NCBI GenBank assembly: GCA_965224415.1 | Contig: CBDCZB010000004.1 | Location: 434,001 to 498,000, forward strand | Length of the DNA stretch: 64,000 nucleotides | Source of the DNA: DAOUJI01 sp965224415 | Lineage (GTDB): Bacteria; Chloroflexota; Dehalococcoidia; Lucifugimonadales; JAGWBF01 | Reading direction: 5' to 3' | Shown: positions 7,727-17,420 of the stretch, one piece after another | How positions within the stretch are numbered: the first letter of the stretch is position 1 | Layout of the letters: each line of letters starts with the position of its first letter | Notes under the pieces: model-generated | Seen by the model: only the letters and a program-made list of their open reading frames with translations | Database searches by the model: none | Told to the model about the DNA's origin: nothing | Made by a program: the position numbers and the translations under genes

Positions 7727-8962
7727 TTACCCCCTCCTGAATACTATGCCGCCGCCGCCGCTGGTGGAGGTGAACAGGGCCACTTCCGGGTCCCTTACCT
7801 GGCGACATATCGTCCGGTCGTAGGTGTGGACTCCTTCGTCCCAATTGGGGCACAGGTCCTCGGCGTCGCCCCGTAGCTGTTGGATTGCTTCCATGCCGTT
7901 GTTGAAACCGTGGACGTAGCCCTCGTTCATCAGACCGCCGTGAGTGGTCATGGGCAGCTCGCCGTCCAGGCTTACCCTGCCGCCCAGGATGAAGTCCTTG
8001 CCCTCACCCCGCTTGCACCATCCGATGTCTTCAACGGCCCTGAGGGGCGTGTCGGAGAAGTTGTCGTAGGGTTCGTAGATGTCCACGTCCTTCAGCTCGA
8101 TGCCAGCCGAGTCGAGCAGCCTTGGCATCAACTTGGGGAACCCGGTGTCCATGATGTCAGCTCTGGGGGCCTGGCTGTTGATGGCCGCCGATATGTACAC
8201 AGGCCGCCTCTTCAGGTCCCTGGCCCGTTCGGGAGTGGTTATGATGACTGCTCCGGCCACGTCGGTCTCAAGGCAGCAGTCCAGGATGTGATATGGGTCC
8301 ACAATCCACCGGGAGTTCTGGTGGTCGTCGACGGTTATGGGGTCGCGCATGATAGCGCGAGGGTTCTTCATAGCATTGGACCTGGCGTGGACGCAGTAGG
8401 CGCCCAGGTCGGCGCTGGTTACGCCGTAGGTGTCCATCCAGCGGCGGCCTTCAAGGCCGAACTGGTGTGGCGCTCCGGCCAGCCCGTAGGTGGACAGGAA
8501 CTGCCAGGGGCCTCCCACACGCTGGGCGCCGCCCACGTTGGAGCTCCACCCGCCGTACTGCCCCATGCGGACTCCGGTGCGCCCGTTCATGCCTCGGTAA
8601 GCCAGGACGTAGTTGCAGATTCCGTGGTGGACTGCCTGAGCCGCCTGCAGGTAGCAGAAGGTGGAGCAGTTGCCGCCCCCTTCCAACATGCAGTCCCAGT
8701 TGATGTTCTTGACGCTCAGGGCGGTTAGCACCTGCCTGGGCCTAACGGTGTCTTGGAGGCCGTAGCATACGGCGCCGTCCAGTTCCTTAGGGTCCAGTCC
8801 CGCATTCTTGCAGGCGTCCACAGCAGCCCGGACCACGAGGGTCTGAACTGACTCTCCGGAGCGTCTGGTGAATCCGCCCGGGACGCCCGGGCTTCTGCTG
8901 TACCCAACTCCAGCCACGGCTGTCTGGTCGCGGAAGGCTTTCTCCCTGGTCGTCGCAGACAT
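7727..8962 (-). CDS. Thiolase-like protein (SCP-x / lipid-transfer type acetyl-CoA acetyltransferase)
   Basis: A 411-residue thiolase-superfamily protein of the non-condensing type that works with DUF35 partners. N-terminal features are AVAGVGYSR and ACKNAGLDPKELDG. The centre has the GGGNCSTFCYLQAAQAV segment in the nucleophile region, and the C-terminal part has YEPYDNFSDTPLRAVEDIGWC and GGLMNEGYVHGFN. It probably acts on CoA thioesters in side-chain or ketone degradation; the substrate is unknown. It lies between DUF35 genes at 9022 and 7301 on the same strand, and resembles the thiolase at 59322. Confidence 0.85.
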   Translation of the reverse strand: MSATTREKAFRDQTAVAGVGYSRSPGVPGGFTRRSGESVQTLVVRAAVDACKNAGLDPKELDGAVCYGLQDTVRPRQVLTALSVKNINWDCMLEGGGNCSTFCYLQAAQAVHHGICNYVLAYRGMNGRTGVRMGQYGGWSSNVGGAQRVGGPWQFLSTYGLAGAPHQFGLEGRRWMDTYGVTSADLGAYCVHARSNAMKNPRAIMRDPITVDDHQNSRWIVDPYHILDCCLETDVAGAVIITTPERARDLKRRPVYISAAINSQAPRADIMDTGFPKLMPRLLDSAGIELKDVDIYEPYDNFSDTPLRAVEDIGWCKRGEGKDFILGGRVSLDGELPMTTHGGLMNEGYVHGFNNGMEAIQQLRGDAEDLCPNWDEGVHTYDRTICRQVRDPEVALFTSTSGGGGIVFRRG

Positions 8963-9021
8963 GCGTCTCCTCCTGTTGTCCCCTCCGGCTCGCTGGGGGC
9001 CTCAGCTCAGTCTAGGGCGGA

Positions 9022-9453
9022 TCAGGCGGGGCGAAACTTGGGCAGGTATACTTCCTTGCCGTCGTGGACCCCCTGGACCTCGAAGGTGACTTTGACCTTC
9101 ATGCCAACCTGGATGTCCTCGTTGGCTACGTCCACTAGGTTCGTGTTGAGCCTGGGGCCTTCTTCAAGTTCCACGACCGCCACGTTGTATGGCAGGTATG
9201 GATCGAATCCTGGGTGGTACCGCTGGTGCATGATAGCGTAGGTAAAGAGGGTGGCGTTTCCCGAAGCCTGGACCCATTCCACGTTCTCCGCCAGGCACTC
9301 GGTGCAGATGACCCGCACCGGGTCGAGATGCACGCCGCAGGCGCCGCACTGCTTGATCATCAGCTTGCCCTCGGCCGCGCCGTCGAAAAAGGGCATCGAC
9401 TCCTCGTCGGGTTCTGGCACGGGCCTGCTCACCTGTCCGCTCTGCTGGGTCAT
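9022..9453 (-). CDS. DUF35 OB-fold protein (first of the thiolase cluster)
   Basis: About 143 residues: a zinc ribbon with paired cysteines (CGACGVHLDPVRVICTEC) and an OB fold (GNATLFTYAIMHQRYHPGF...YNVAVVELEEGPRL). It is likely an acyl-CoA-binding subunit for a thiolase. ATG 9453 has GGAGG 7 nt upstream; GTG 9459 is too close to that site. It heads the DUF35-thiolase-DUF35 cluster and differs clearly from the third gene, which suggests distinct partners or a heteromeric complex. Confidence 0.87.
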   Translation of the reverse strand: MTQQSGQVSRPVPEPDEESMPFFDGAAEGKLMIKQCGACGVHLDPVRVICTECLAENVEWVQASGNATLFTYAIMHQRYHPGFDPYLPYNVAVVELEEGPRLNTNLVDVANEDIQVGMKVKVTFEVQGVHDGKEVYLPKFRPA

Positions 9454-9746
9454 TCTCACGCCTCCATGTGGGGATGTATAGGGATGCCAATGTTGGACGT
9501 TTTCAGAATTCTATTCGATATGTATGGCCCCGTCAACGTAAACAGGTCAATGTCGGGCGCCGTCTCCCAACACGCCCGCGCTTGACGCTCTTTCACCGTC
9601 AGGCTCTTAGCGTCCGGCGTTGTCCACTACGGAATATTATTTGACATTTAATTTCCGTTCAACGGATAATTTCGGTATAGGAGCCATCCGTTCTCCGTGC
9701 TGCCTCGCACACCGACGTGTTGGCATAAACATTGAGAGGTGTCGGC

Positions 9747-10268
9747 ATGAGATTGTGGATAATCGCCCTCCTGTTGTTTGCGATTGCCGCTGCCTGTGGC
9801 GGGGGCTCCGGAGATTCGGCTCCCTCTCCCACCGACACGCCTCAACCGCTGGCCACTGCCCCTGCATCCGGTTCAGGGACCGCCCCCACTACACCGCCGG
9901 AAGTCTCCAGCGGAGGCTCCGGCAGCGAGAATGGGAAGACCGGAAGCGCGGGCTACGGCGTAGGAGCCGCCCGCGAACTGCCCACCGCCGAGGGCGGTGT
10001 ACTGGCCCATCAACTAGCGATACTCAACTTCGCTCACCAGGACGCCACAGTGAAGGTCGGGACCGCTGTCCTTTGGCACAACCAGGACGGCACCTCTCAT
10101 ACAACAACGTCAGGCAGGCCGGGAGACGCCGACGCCGGGGCCTTTTGGGACAGCGGCAACCTGCTGTTTGATGGGAGCTTTTCCCACACGTTCGACCAGG
10201 TGGGGGAGTTCCCCTACATGTGCACTATCCATTCATCGATGCAGGGAACCATTACGGTCACGGAATAG
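9747..10268 (+). CDS. Cupredoxin (plastocyanin/azurin-like) lipoprotein
   Basis: A 173-residue secreted blue-copper protein. It has a hydrophobic signal (LWIIALLLFAIAAAC) ending in a lipobox Cys near residue 16, then a Ser/Thr/Pro/Gly linker of about 60 residues typical of surface lipoproteins, then a cupredoxin domain. Copper ligands are visible: His in WHNQDGTSHTTT and the Cys-His-Met triad in MCTIHSSM. It probably carries electrons outside the membrane. ATG 9747 has AGAGG upstream; GTG 9732 would extend it without improving the signal peptide. It stands alone, divergent from the DUF35 cluster. Confidence 0.87.
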   Translation: MRLWIIALLLFAIAAACGGGSGDSAPSPTDTPQPLATAPASGSGTAPTTPPEVSSGGSGSENGKTGSAGYGVGAARELPTAEGGVLAHQLAILNFAHQDATVKVGTAVLWHNQDGTSHTTTSGRPGDADAGAFWDSGNLLFDGSFSHTFDQVGEFPYMCTIHSSMQGTITVTE

Positions 10269-10364
10269 CTCACTCCCACCAAGGCTGCCCTAGAAGTGCG
10301 GAATCCGCTTGTTGGCGCTATAGTGGCTTGTCCCCGAGTCAAGTTGTTCAAGGGAGGGCTAGGC

Positions 10365-11216
10365 ATGGCAGCTCAAGAGCCTCGAATTCTCATAGACGGA
10401 CTGACGTTCCCGGAAGGACCCCGATGGCACGATGGCAGGCTCTATTTTTCCGACATCCACGCCCATCAGGTTAAAGCGGTGGACATGGAGGGGAGGCTGG
10501 AGATAATCGCGGACGTTCCCACCAAGCCCTCCGGCCTCGGGTGGCTCCCCGACGGACGCATGTTGATTGTATCCATGCTCACAAAGAAGCTCTTACGCCT
10601 CGGCCCCGACGGTTTGGAAGAGGCGGCGGACCTGGCCCCCTTCTTCAGCGGACACGCCAACGACATGGTGGTCAGCAAAGAAGGCAGAGCATACATAGGA
10701 AACACAGGCGCAGAAATTTGGAGCGATCCTCCCACTGAGTTCCAACCCTGCCACATAGCCATGGCGCCGCCAGACGGTGAAGCACGGGTGGTGGCCCGCG
10801 ACCTTCTAGGCCCCAACGGAATGGTCATCACGCAGGATGGAACCACGCTCATCGTGGCTGAACCTAGAGGCGAACGGCTCACAGCTTTCACCATCGAGTC
10901 CGACGGCTCCCTGAGCAATCAACGGGTCTGGGCCCAGCTGGAAGGCCCCCCTGACGGCATAGCCGTCGACGCCGAGGACTGCGTGTGGGCTTCCGTCCCC
11001 CGGTCACCAGGGAAGTTCCTTCGAGTGGCCGAAGGCGGTGAAATCAAGCAGCGGTTCGAGGTCAGCGACAGGCTGGGAATCGCCTGCGCCCTCGGTGGTC
11101 CAGACAGGAAGACGCTCTTCATGCTGGAGTCCTTCCAGTCCGCTCCAGACAGCCAGCCAGGCAACGGGCGAATCCGCATAGCCGAAGTGGATACACCGGG
11201 AGCCGGCTGGCCTTAG
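10365..11216 (+). CDS. SMP-30/gluconolactonase-family protein
   Basis: A 283-residue six-bladed beta-propeller hydrolase of the SMP-30/LRE family. Seen: the first-blade FPEGPRWHDGRLYFSDI motif with the metal-binding Glu, GLGWLPDGRMLIVS, DLLGPNGMVITQDG with the conserved Asn, and PPDGIAVDAEDCVW with the conserved Asp. It probably hydrolyses lactones or related esters. ATG 10365 has GGGAGG 7 nt upstream; the longer frame from 10296 lacks a site. The next gene, on the other strand, is an MFS transporter, perhaps for a related substrate. Confidence 0.85.
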   Translation: MAAQEPRILIDGLTFPEGPRWHDGRLYFSDIHAHQVKAVDMEGRLEIIADVPTKPSGLGWLPDGRMLIVSMLTKKLLRLGPDGLEEAADLAPFFSGHANDMVVSKEGRAYIGNTGAEIWSDPPTEFQPCHIAMAPPDGEARVVARDLLGPNGMVITQDGTTLIVAEPRGERLTAFTIESDGSLSNQRVWAQLEGPPDGIAVDAEDCVWASVPRSPGKFLRVAEGGEIKQRFEVSDRLGIACALGGPDRKTLFMLESFQSAPDSQPGNGRIRIAEVDTPGAGWP

Positions 11217-11245
11217 TCCGGCGTTCCCTTGTCCCGCAGATGCCC

Positions 11246-12619
11246 CTAAGGGCTGACGGCGGTGGATTCCGGGCGGGGCGCGAAGGCCGCCGCCTTACTT
11301 TGAGGCTCACCAAGGAGCAGGTAGAAGCAGGACCCCAAGAAACTGACTGCCGCCACGGTCAGGAAGGGCCAGTAGAAGCTGCCGGTGGCGTCATATCCGA
11401 ATCCGGCCAGCAACGGCGCTATCAGCAGGACTATGTTCATGGGCACCATCGACATACCCGTGATACTGGCGAATGCTCTGCGCCCGAAATAGACTCCCCG
11501 CACCGAGGAGGTCGGGCTTGTCCTGCCTCCCCAACCTATGCCCATCAGCACGGCGAAAACGAACGCCATAGGAACGCTGTCAAAGACCGTAAGCACCACG
11601 ATAGCCAGCGACTGAAACGCCGCGAACCAGAAGAGTGAATACCGGATGGGGAGCCGGTCGGACAACAACCCGCCCACCAGCGTAAAAAAAGCAGCCACTC
11701 CCATCATGGTGGCGCTCACGAACCCAACTGTGGTCAGGTTGAACTGCCGGTCGTCCAGCAAAAGTCCTAGGTGGATCATTACGGTTACGTTGACCGTGGC
11801 GCCAAAGGCATGGCCAAGGGAGATTAGCCAAAAAGACCTGGTCTGAATCGCCTCCCACATGGAAAAGTCGGACTCTTCGTCTCCTGGGGCGGTGTTGTGC
11901 TGAGCTTGATCGGCGGGAACCGGCGGCCTCTCGGGATCTCCGTCGGGACGCTGTCCGTACTCCGCCGGCCTGTTGCGTATCATGAGCGATATGGGAACCG
12001 CGGCGATCAATGTAAACACCCCTATGATTGCGGCTACTTCCCGCCACCGGTCCAGCCCGTGGTCATCGGGGTCGATGCTCCATCCAAGGAGAGGCGGCAC
12101 GACCACCCCGCCTATGTAGAAGCCCTCCATGGAAACGGCCATTGCCAGAGAGCGTTTGCGGTGGAACCAGTGATTGAGCGCCGTCATCATCGGAAGCCAG
12201 GTGCCGATGCCGCCCCCCATCCCCATGATGACGAAGGAGAGATAGAACATCCAAAGGCTCTGCACCTGGCTGAAGAGCAGGAACCCTCCACCCATGATCC
12301 ACAGGCCGAAGAGCACCATCCACCGGGGTCCCAACTTGTCCACCAGGTACCCGCCGATGGGACCCATGACGGAGCCCTCAGCCCTCTGGAACGACCATGC
12401 CAGTGCAAGTGGTCCTCCGCTCCATCCGAATCTCTCCCTCAAGACCACGTTCCACACGGGCATTCCCGCAAACAGCGGGCCTGTTCCGAGTATCATCACG
12501 ACGGCGCCTATTCCGACCAGCCACCATCCGTAGAAGACGCCTCGGACGTGGGGCAACGAGCGAAGGGACATCCTTAGCTGGGCCAAGACCATCCCCTGGA
12601 CTGCTTCACTGGAGGGCAT
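11246..12619 (-). CDS. MFS transporter (12 TM, monocarboxylate/oxalate-like)
   Basis: A 457-residue major facilitator protein with about 12 hydrophobic segments. The first is at about residues 28-50 (GVFYGWWLVGIGAVVMILG). A cytoplasmic loop of charged residues (EYGQRPDGDPERPPVPAD) lies at the middle, and the conserved GGYLVDKLGPRWMVLFG follows TM2. The YGWWLV start and overall layout resemble monocarboxylate or oxalate/formate-type MFS carriers. The substrate is unknown. It ends 29 nt from the end of the convergent SMP-30 gene. Confidence 0.85.
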   Translation of the reverse strand: MPSSEAVQGMVLAQLRMSLRSLPHVRGVFYGWWLVGIGAVVMILGTGPLFAGMPVWNVVLRERFGWSGGPLALAWSFQRAEGSVMGPIGGYLVDKLGPRWMVLFGLWIMGGGFLLFSQVQSLWMFYLSFVIMGMGGGIGTWLPMMTALNHWFHRKRSLAMAVSMEGFYIGGVVVPPLLGWSIDPDDHGLDRWREVAAIIGVFTLIAAVPISLMIRNRPAEYGQRPDGDPERPPVPADQAQHNTAPGDEESDFSMWEAIQTRSFWLISLGHAFGATVNVTVMIHLGLLLDDRQFNLTTVGFVSATMMGVAAFFTLVGGLLSDRLPIRYSLFWFAAFQSLAIVVLTVFDSVPMAFVFAVLMGIGWGGRTSPTSSVRGVYFGRRAFASITGMSMVPMNIVLLIAPLLAGFGYDATGSFYWPFLTVAAVSFLGSCFYLLLGEPQSKAAAFAPRPESTAVSP

Positions 12620-12733
12620 CCAGCGTTGAGCGCCAATGGGGGCCTTTCAGGCCGCTTCGTTTGCTCTGTGGACGGCGGCGATGAGGCGGGACATGTATAG
12701 GGAAAGGTTGCAGACAACGGGTCCCGACGAGCT

Positions 12734-13834
12734 TCACAAGTTGAACTGGGCCTCGACCCAGTCACGTTCCTTAACGTAGACCTGGATGCGGCTGGCGGTG
12801 GACTCCAAGACCATGATGCGGCCTTCGGCGTCAACTCTGACCGTTGTGGGCCTTCTGAAGTGCCGCTCGACCGAGGTGTCGGCCCTTTTTCTGGCGATCT
12901 GCTGCTCCGGTTTCGCGTTAACCTTGGCCTGGGTCCAGGCCGAAAGCTCCGTCGCGTCGCCCTCGAACCGGTGCAAGAAGCTCCCGTCCGGTTCATAGAC
13001 GATTAACTGGTGGATCTCCCAGTCGGTGACATACACGTCGCCGTCGCTGTCCACGGCGACGCTGGACGGGCGGTGAAGCTCTCCCTCTCCGGAGCCGGGC
13101 GCGCCGAAGCTGGCAAGGAAGTCACCGTCTGGGGAGAACTTTTGCACCCGCGAGTTCCTCCAGTCGGCCACGTATACGTTGTTTTCTCTGTCTACGGTCA
13201 GGTGCCAGGGGAGGTTGAACTTTCCCTCGTCGCTTCCGAAACCGCCCCAGTTACGCAGGAACCGGCCATCCTTGGTGAAAACCTGGATCCGGTGGTTGTA
13301 GGTGTCCGAAATGTACAGGATGTCTTCTCCGTCGAAGGCCATGCCCGTGGGACCGTTAAGCTCTCCGTCCCGAGTGGCGTCGCGGGCTCCCACCTTCTTC
13401 AGGTACAGGTCGAAGTGGATGCCCCACGTGTTCGGAGCTGGAAAGACCATGTCGCCGAGGCCTCCGCCACCGGGCATGTCGGCTCCCCAGCTTCCTACAG
13501 GATTTCCGTCCCCGTCGAATATGTATATGCCGTTGGTGTATTCGTCCGCGACGTACACGTTCCCGACGCTGTCTACGGCCACGCCGCTGGGGAAGGGTCC
13601 TCTCCCCTCCAGGTAGTCCAATCCTCGGCTGTCCCAGAGCAGCTGGGAGTCCAAGGTGAATTTTGTGATGCCCTGGCTAGGTAAGAACTCGTACCCCTTG
13701 CTTATTACGTACAAGGTCCGGTCCGGCCCCAGGGCGAAGTCCGACGGGAAGAATAAGCCGGCCCCGTTGAGGCCCACGCCTCCGAGGCAATACTCGTAGT
13801 TGAACGTCCTGCCCCGTACGTGTTTCGTGAACAT
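12734..13834 (-). CDS. NHL-repeat beta-propeller protein (DUF1800 partner, copy 1)
   Basis: A 366-residue NHL-repeat protein with about six blades, each with a pattern like GNVYVADEYTNGIYIFDGDG, ILYISDTYNHRIQVFTKDG or NVYVADWRNSRVQKFSPDG. The N-terminus HVRGRTFNYEYCLGGVG and the C-terminus (IQVYVKERDWVEAQFNL) are shared with the paralogue at 30433. No signal peptide is seen. Its role is unknown; NHL propellers usually bind proteins or RNA, or form lyases. It follows a DUF1800 gene by exactly 63 nt, as does the second copy. Confidence 0.85.
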   Translation of the reverse strand: MFTKHVRGRTFNYEYCLGGVGLNGAGLFFPSDFALGPDRTLYVISKGYEFLPSQGITKFTLDSQLLWDSRGLDYLEGRGPFPSGVAVDSVGNVYVADEYTNGIYIFDGDGNPVGSWGADMPGGGGLGDMVFPAPNTWGIHFDLYLKKVGARDATRDGELNGPTGMAFDGEDILYISDTYNHRIQVFTKDGRFLRNWGGFGSDEGKFNLPWHLTVDRENNVYVADWRNSRVQKFSPDGDFLASFGAPGSGEGELHRPSSVAVDSDGDVYVTDWEIHQLIVYEPDGSFLHRFEGDATELSAWTQAKVNAKPEQQIARKRADTSVERHFRRPTTVRVDAEGRIMVLESTASRIQVYVKERDWVEAQFNL

Positions 13835-13897
13835 GGCTCCCCCTTTACAGGCGCCTGGGGCTGGGCGGCTCCGGCTTAGCCCGATGACGCTCTGGAA

Positions 13898-15304
13898 TCA
13901 AGCAAACTGGTACTCCCTGGTGGAGGCTATCAGACCGAACATGTCTCCCACCCTGCGGGTGGATGTCTGCACTTCCTCCTCGGTGTCCCACTTCAAACCG
14001 CCGTCCCGGCGGGCCATGGATGCCAGCTGCTCCCGGGTCGTGTCCAGAGTCTCCAGCGGCCCAAGCAGGTCCAGACAGAGGTCTACGAAGCCCTCGGGCT
14101 CCAGGGCGCCTCTATCGCGAATTCTCTGCACCAGCGCCTTTACACCGGGGTATCCGACGTTGGACAGGGCGTCGGCGCAGAAGTTTATCCGGCGCACCAG
14201 GGAGCCGCTGTCGATCCACTCGGCCCCGAAATGCCATCCCTCCACGCTGGGCGGGTCGCAGAGGAACTGGCCCATGTAGGTGCATTCCTGGCCCAGAGGC
14301 TCAAGGCCGGGCCTGGGATAGATGAAGTCTCCGACCAGCCTCATGGTTCCCGCCACCACTTCAGCCGGGCTCTTGACCCGTTGGAAGCGCGCCTCCTTGA
14401 AGAAGTCGGAGTTGAAGAGCACTCGCAGAGTGTCCCGTATCACATAGTCCGACGCGACGAAGGCGTCTCCGATGACATTCACGGCCACCGGGTCCCGTGG
14501 GGGCGTGTGGAGCCATGACGGGACCTGGGTCTCGTCGGCTACGAAGTAATTGTAGAGGTGCCTGGCAATGAACCGGACCGTGGCAGGCTGGCGGATGATG
14601 ATGTCTATTACGTCCTCGCCGTTGAAGCGGCCTCGGTGTCCCAGGAAATTCTTCTCCCCGTCGTCGTGGTCGTGGGGCCGGTATTCGAAGTTCCACAGGA
14701 ACCTGCCCAAACCGATGGAGGGGGGCTTGGGGGCTATGGTCCATCCTGTGAAGGCGCGGGCGCATTCGAACACGTCCTCTTCCGTGTAGTTTCCCTGTCC
14801 CATGGAGAAGAGCTCCAGGAGCTCACGGCCCCAGTTCTCGTTGAGTTGGTCCTTGGAGTTGTAGTTGTTGTCCAGCCAGTAGATCATCGCTGGGTTCTTT
14901 GCAAGATCTACTAGCAGTTCCCTGTAGTTGCCCAAGCCCTTGCTGCGGAACATGTTCAACTGCCGCGCCATTTCCTGTGGATTGTCCAGCTTGGCGTTGC
15001 CGGTGGCGAACACCATGTGCCAGAACAAAGAGATTTTCTCTTCCAACGGCCTGGGGTTGTTGATAAGGTAGAAGATGTGACGGGAGCTTGAGCTGGGAGG
15101 CCCGAAACCGGCCTCCATGAAGGGATAGGTCCTCAGAAGCAGTTCCGGGTTCATGGGAGGGACTCCGTGTCCGTCGGGGTCCAGAAGCTCTTCAACAGTC
15201 TTCTCGTACCCCTTGGCGACCCTTGTCTCGAGCTCGTCGCGGCTGGCGCCGAACCCAGCTCGTCGCATAAGGTGGGCCATTAGGGCCAAGTCTCCGTCTG
15301 CCAT
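13898..15304 (-). CDS. DUF1800 family protein (copy 1)
   Basis: A 468-residue DUF1800 protein. The family hallmarks are AHLMRRAGFGASRDEL at the N-terminus, LFWHMVFATGNAKLDNP, WGRELLELFSMGQGNYTEEDV (about residues 160-180), ARAFTGWTI and HRGRFNGEDVIDII. DUF1800 function is unsettled. Unlike many family members it shows no Tat or Sec signal, and its partner is an NHL gene rather than the common DUF1501. The start at 15304 has AGGAGAG about 9 nt upstream. A close paralogue lies at 28954. Confidence 0.88.
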   Translation of the reverse strand: MADGDLALMAHLMRRAGFGASRDELETRVAKGYEKTVEELLDPDGHGVPPMNPELLLRTYPFMEAGFGPPSSSSRHIFYLINNPRPLEEKISLFWHMVFATGNAKLDNPQEMARQLNMFRSKGLGNYRELLVDLAKNPAMIYWLDNNYNSKDQLNENWGRELLELFSMGQGNYTEEDVFECARAFTGWTIAPKPPSIGLGRFLWNFEYRPHDHDDGEKNFLGHRGRFNGEDVIDIIIRQPATVRFIARHLYNYFVADETQVPSWLHTPPRDPVAVNVIGDAFVASDYVIRDTLRVLFNSDFFKEARFQRVKSPAEVVAGTMRLVGDFIYPRPGLEPLGQECTYMGQFLCDPPSVEGWHFGAEWIDSGSLVRRINFCADALSNVGYPGVKALVQRIRDRGALEPEGFVDLCLDLLGPLETLDTTREQLASMARRDGGLKWDTEEEVQTSTRRVGDMFGLIASTREYQFA

Positions 15305-15499
15305 AGCCGTCGCTCTCCTATAACGGTTGGATAGACCAAGCGTGGGCGCTTGCTCCGATTATCTTCTGGGGATAGCATACTACAACGGGCTGTGCGGCGC
15401 ATCCACCCGGCGGGCGTTGCAGGATACGAATGCGGAACGGTTGCGCCGACCTACATCACATAAGAGCGGTTGACGCTCTGAAATTGAGGAGTCGCTGTT

Positions 15500-16267
15500 A
15501 TGGACCGGTTGTTCGACCTGACGGGCAAGGCCGCTATAGTCACCGGCGGCAATGGAGGCTTGGGTCTCGCAATGGCCCTGGGGCTGGCAGGAGCGGGCGC
15601 GGACATAGCCGTGGCCGCCCGCAATGACGAGAAGACAGCCGAAGCGCTTCCACAAATCGAGGCCCTGGGAGTAAAGGCGGTGGGAATCACTGCCGACGTG
15701 ACCCAAGAGTCCGACATACGAACGATGGTCGAGGAAACCCACGATGCTTTCGGACGGGTGGATATACTGGTGAACAATGCGGGCACAGTAGTCCGGAAAG
15801 CCCCCGAAGACATCAGCGCCGAGGAGTGGGACTGGGTGTTGGACGTCAACCTCCGTGGCGCATTTCTGGCCGCTAAAGAGGTCTATCCCCACATGAAGGA
15901 ACAGGGAGGCGGCAAGATCATCAGCATAGGCTCCATGTTCTCGCTGTTCGGCGGAGGGGGCAGCGGTGCGGCCTACTCTTCCAGCAAGGGGGGCATTGTC
16001 CAGCTGTCCAAGAGCCTTGCCGTCGCATGGGCTAAGGACAACATCCAGTCCAATGCCGTATTGCCCGGATGGTTCATGACCGATCTGGCCTCGGACATCC
16101 CAGTCAAACAACCGGAGCGATACGACCTGATCAGCCGCCGAATACCGGCGCAGCATTGGGGTGACCCGAACGACCTTCAGGGGGTTGCCGTCTTCCTGTC
16201 GGCGAAGGCTTCGGACTACATCACCGGGGCGGTCATTACTGTGGATGGGGGCTATTCGATAATGTGA
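15500..16267 (+). CDS. Short-chain dehydrogenase/reductase
   Basis: A 255-residue classical SDR. NAD(P)-binding TGGNGGLG at about residues 15-22, NNAG at about 93, the catalytic Ser region (IISIGSMFS), Tyr-x3-Lys in AAYSSSKGG (about 157-161) and the VDGGYSIM terminus. It is probably a 2-deoxy-gluconate- or 3-oxoacyl-type oxidoreductase; the substrate is unknown. GAGGAG lies 8 nt before ATG 15500. It ends 12 nt from the end of the disrupted antiporter gene on the other strand. Confidence 0.9.
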   Translation: MDRLFDLTGKAAIVTGGNGGLGLAMALGLAGAGADIAVAARNDEKTAEALPQIEALGVKAVGITADVTQESDIRTMVEETHDAFGRVDILVNNAGTVVRKAPEDISAEEWDWVLDVNLRGAFLAAKEVYPHMKEQGGGKIISIGSMFSLFGGGGSGAAYSSSKGGIVQLSKSLAVAWAKDNIQSNAVLPGWFMTDLASDIPVKQPERYDLISRRIPAQHWGDPNDLQGVAVFLSAKASDYITGAVITVDGGYSIM

Positions 16268-17420
16268 GCTTGCCTGGCTCTAATCGACGTTCCACGGCCG
16301 GTCGGAACTTCTCGGCTTGGGCCGGTTGCGAGCGTCGGCCGATCTTGAGGAGTCGCTTTCTTTGCCAGGCCCGAATTGCAGGTCTTTCTTCAACAGGTCC
16401 ACTAGTCCGTCAACTTGATCAGGGTCATCACTGTAACGCATTAGTATTCGGCGAAATATCTCGATACCCGCCTCCATCTCAGGCCACACAACGTCTGTCA
16501 CCCCCAAACGGATAAAACGCTCGCCCTCGTCCCGCCAGCCGACCCTGGCGACGATGTCCAAGTCCGGGTTCATCCTAAGCCCGTGCTGGGCCGCCACCCA
16601 GGAGGAAGCCAAGTCGCCAGTGCTAATGATCATCATACGGGCGTTCTTAACTCCGGCCGCTTCCAGGACTACTTCACTGCTTACGGAGCCGTTGATGGCG
16701 TGTTGGCCTCGGCTCCGGTATCGGGATACGACGTTGGGGTCCAGATCGATCGCTGCGTAGGGGATGTTTTGACGTTCCAGGACCAACGCCACCAAGGATC
16801 CCAACCTTCCCAGACCGCATACTACTACGTGGTCCTCCAACGGAGCCCCAGAGCCACGAATGCGTTCGGTCTCGGCGCCGTAGGGCTGAAAGATGACAAA
16901 TTTCTGGCCCACTGACAGCAGTGCCCTGTGTCCAGCGGCTATGACGCCGGGAGTCAACGCCATAGTCACCACGGCGGACACCACCACCAGCGACAAAAAG
17001 TTGGAATCGACGATTCCTCTGCCGGCGGCGGACTCTGCCAACAGGAAACTGAACTCCCCGACTTGCACTACGCCGACGCCAGTAAGCAGCGCCGTGTAAG
17101 GCAAATATCCAAACCCACGCATCAACGCCGCCACCAGTATGAACTTCACTACTATGGCGAAGGCGGCTGTGGCTGCCACCAGCCACCAGTTGTCGATAAG
17201 ATAGGTCCAGTCCACCAACATCCCGAGGGAAACGAAGAACAAAGCCGCGAAAGTGTCTCTGAGCGGGATGACCTCTGACAGGGCCCGGTGTCCATACTCG
17301 GACTCGCTGAGCAACGCTCCCGCGACGAAGGCGCCCACAGCCGCCGACAATCCAGCCAACTCCGTGATGGCGGACATGGCGAAGGTCAGCGCCACAACCG
17401 TCAGGATAAACGCCTCCCTA

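Noticed and set aside
7880..8728. Long plus-strand frame antisense to the thiolase
   Set aside because: A GC-rich mirror of a well-supported gene, with no domain and no start signal.
13010..13684. Plus-strand frame antisense to the NHL protein
   Set aside because: Its repetitive appearance only mirrors the NHL repeats.
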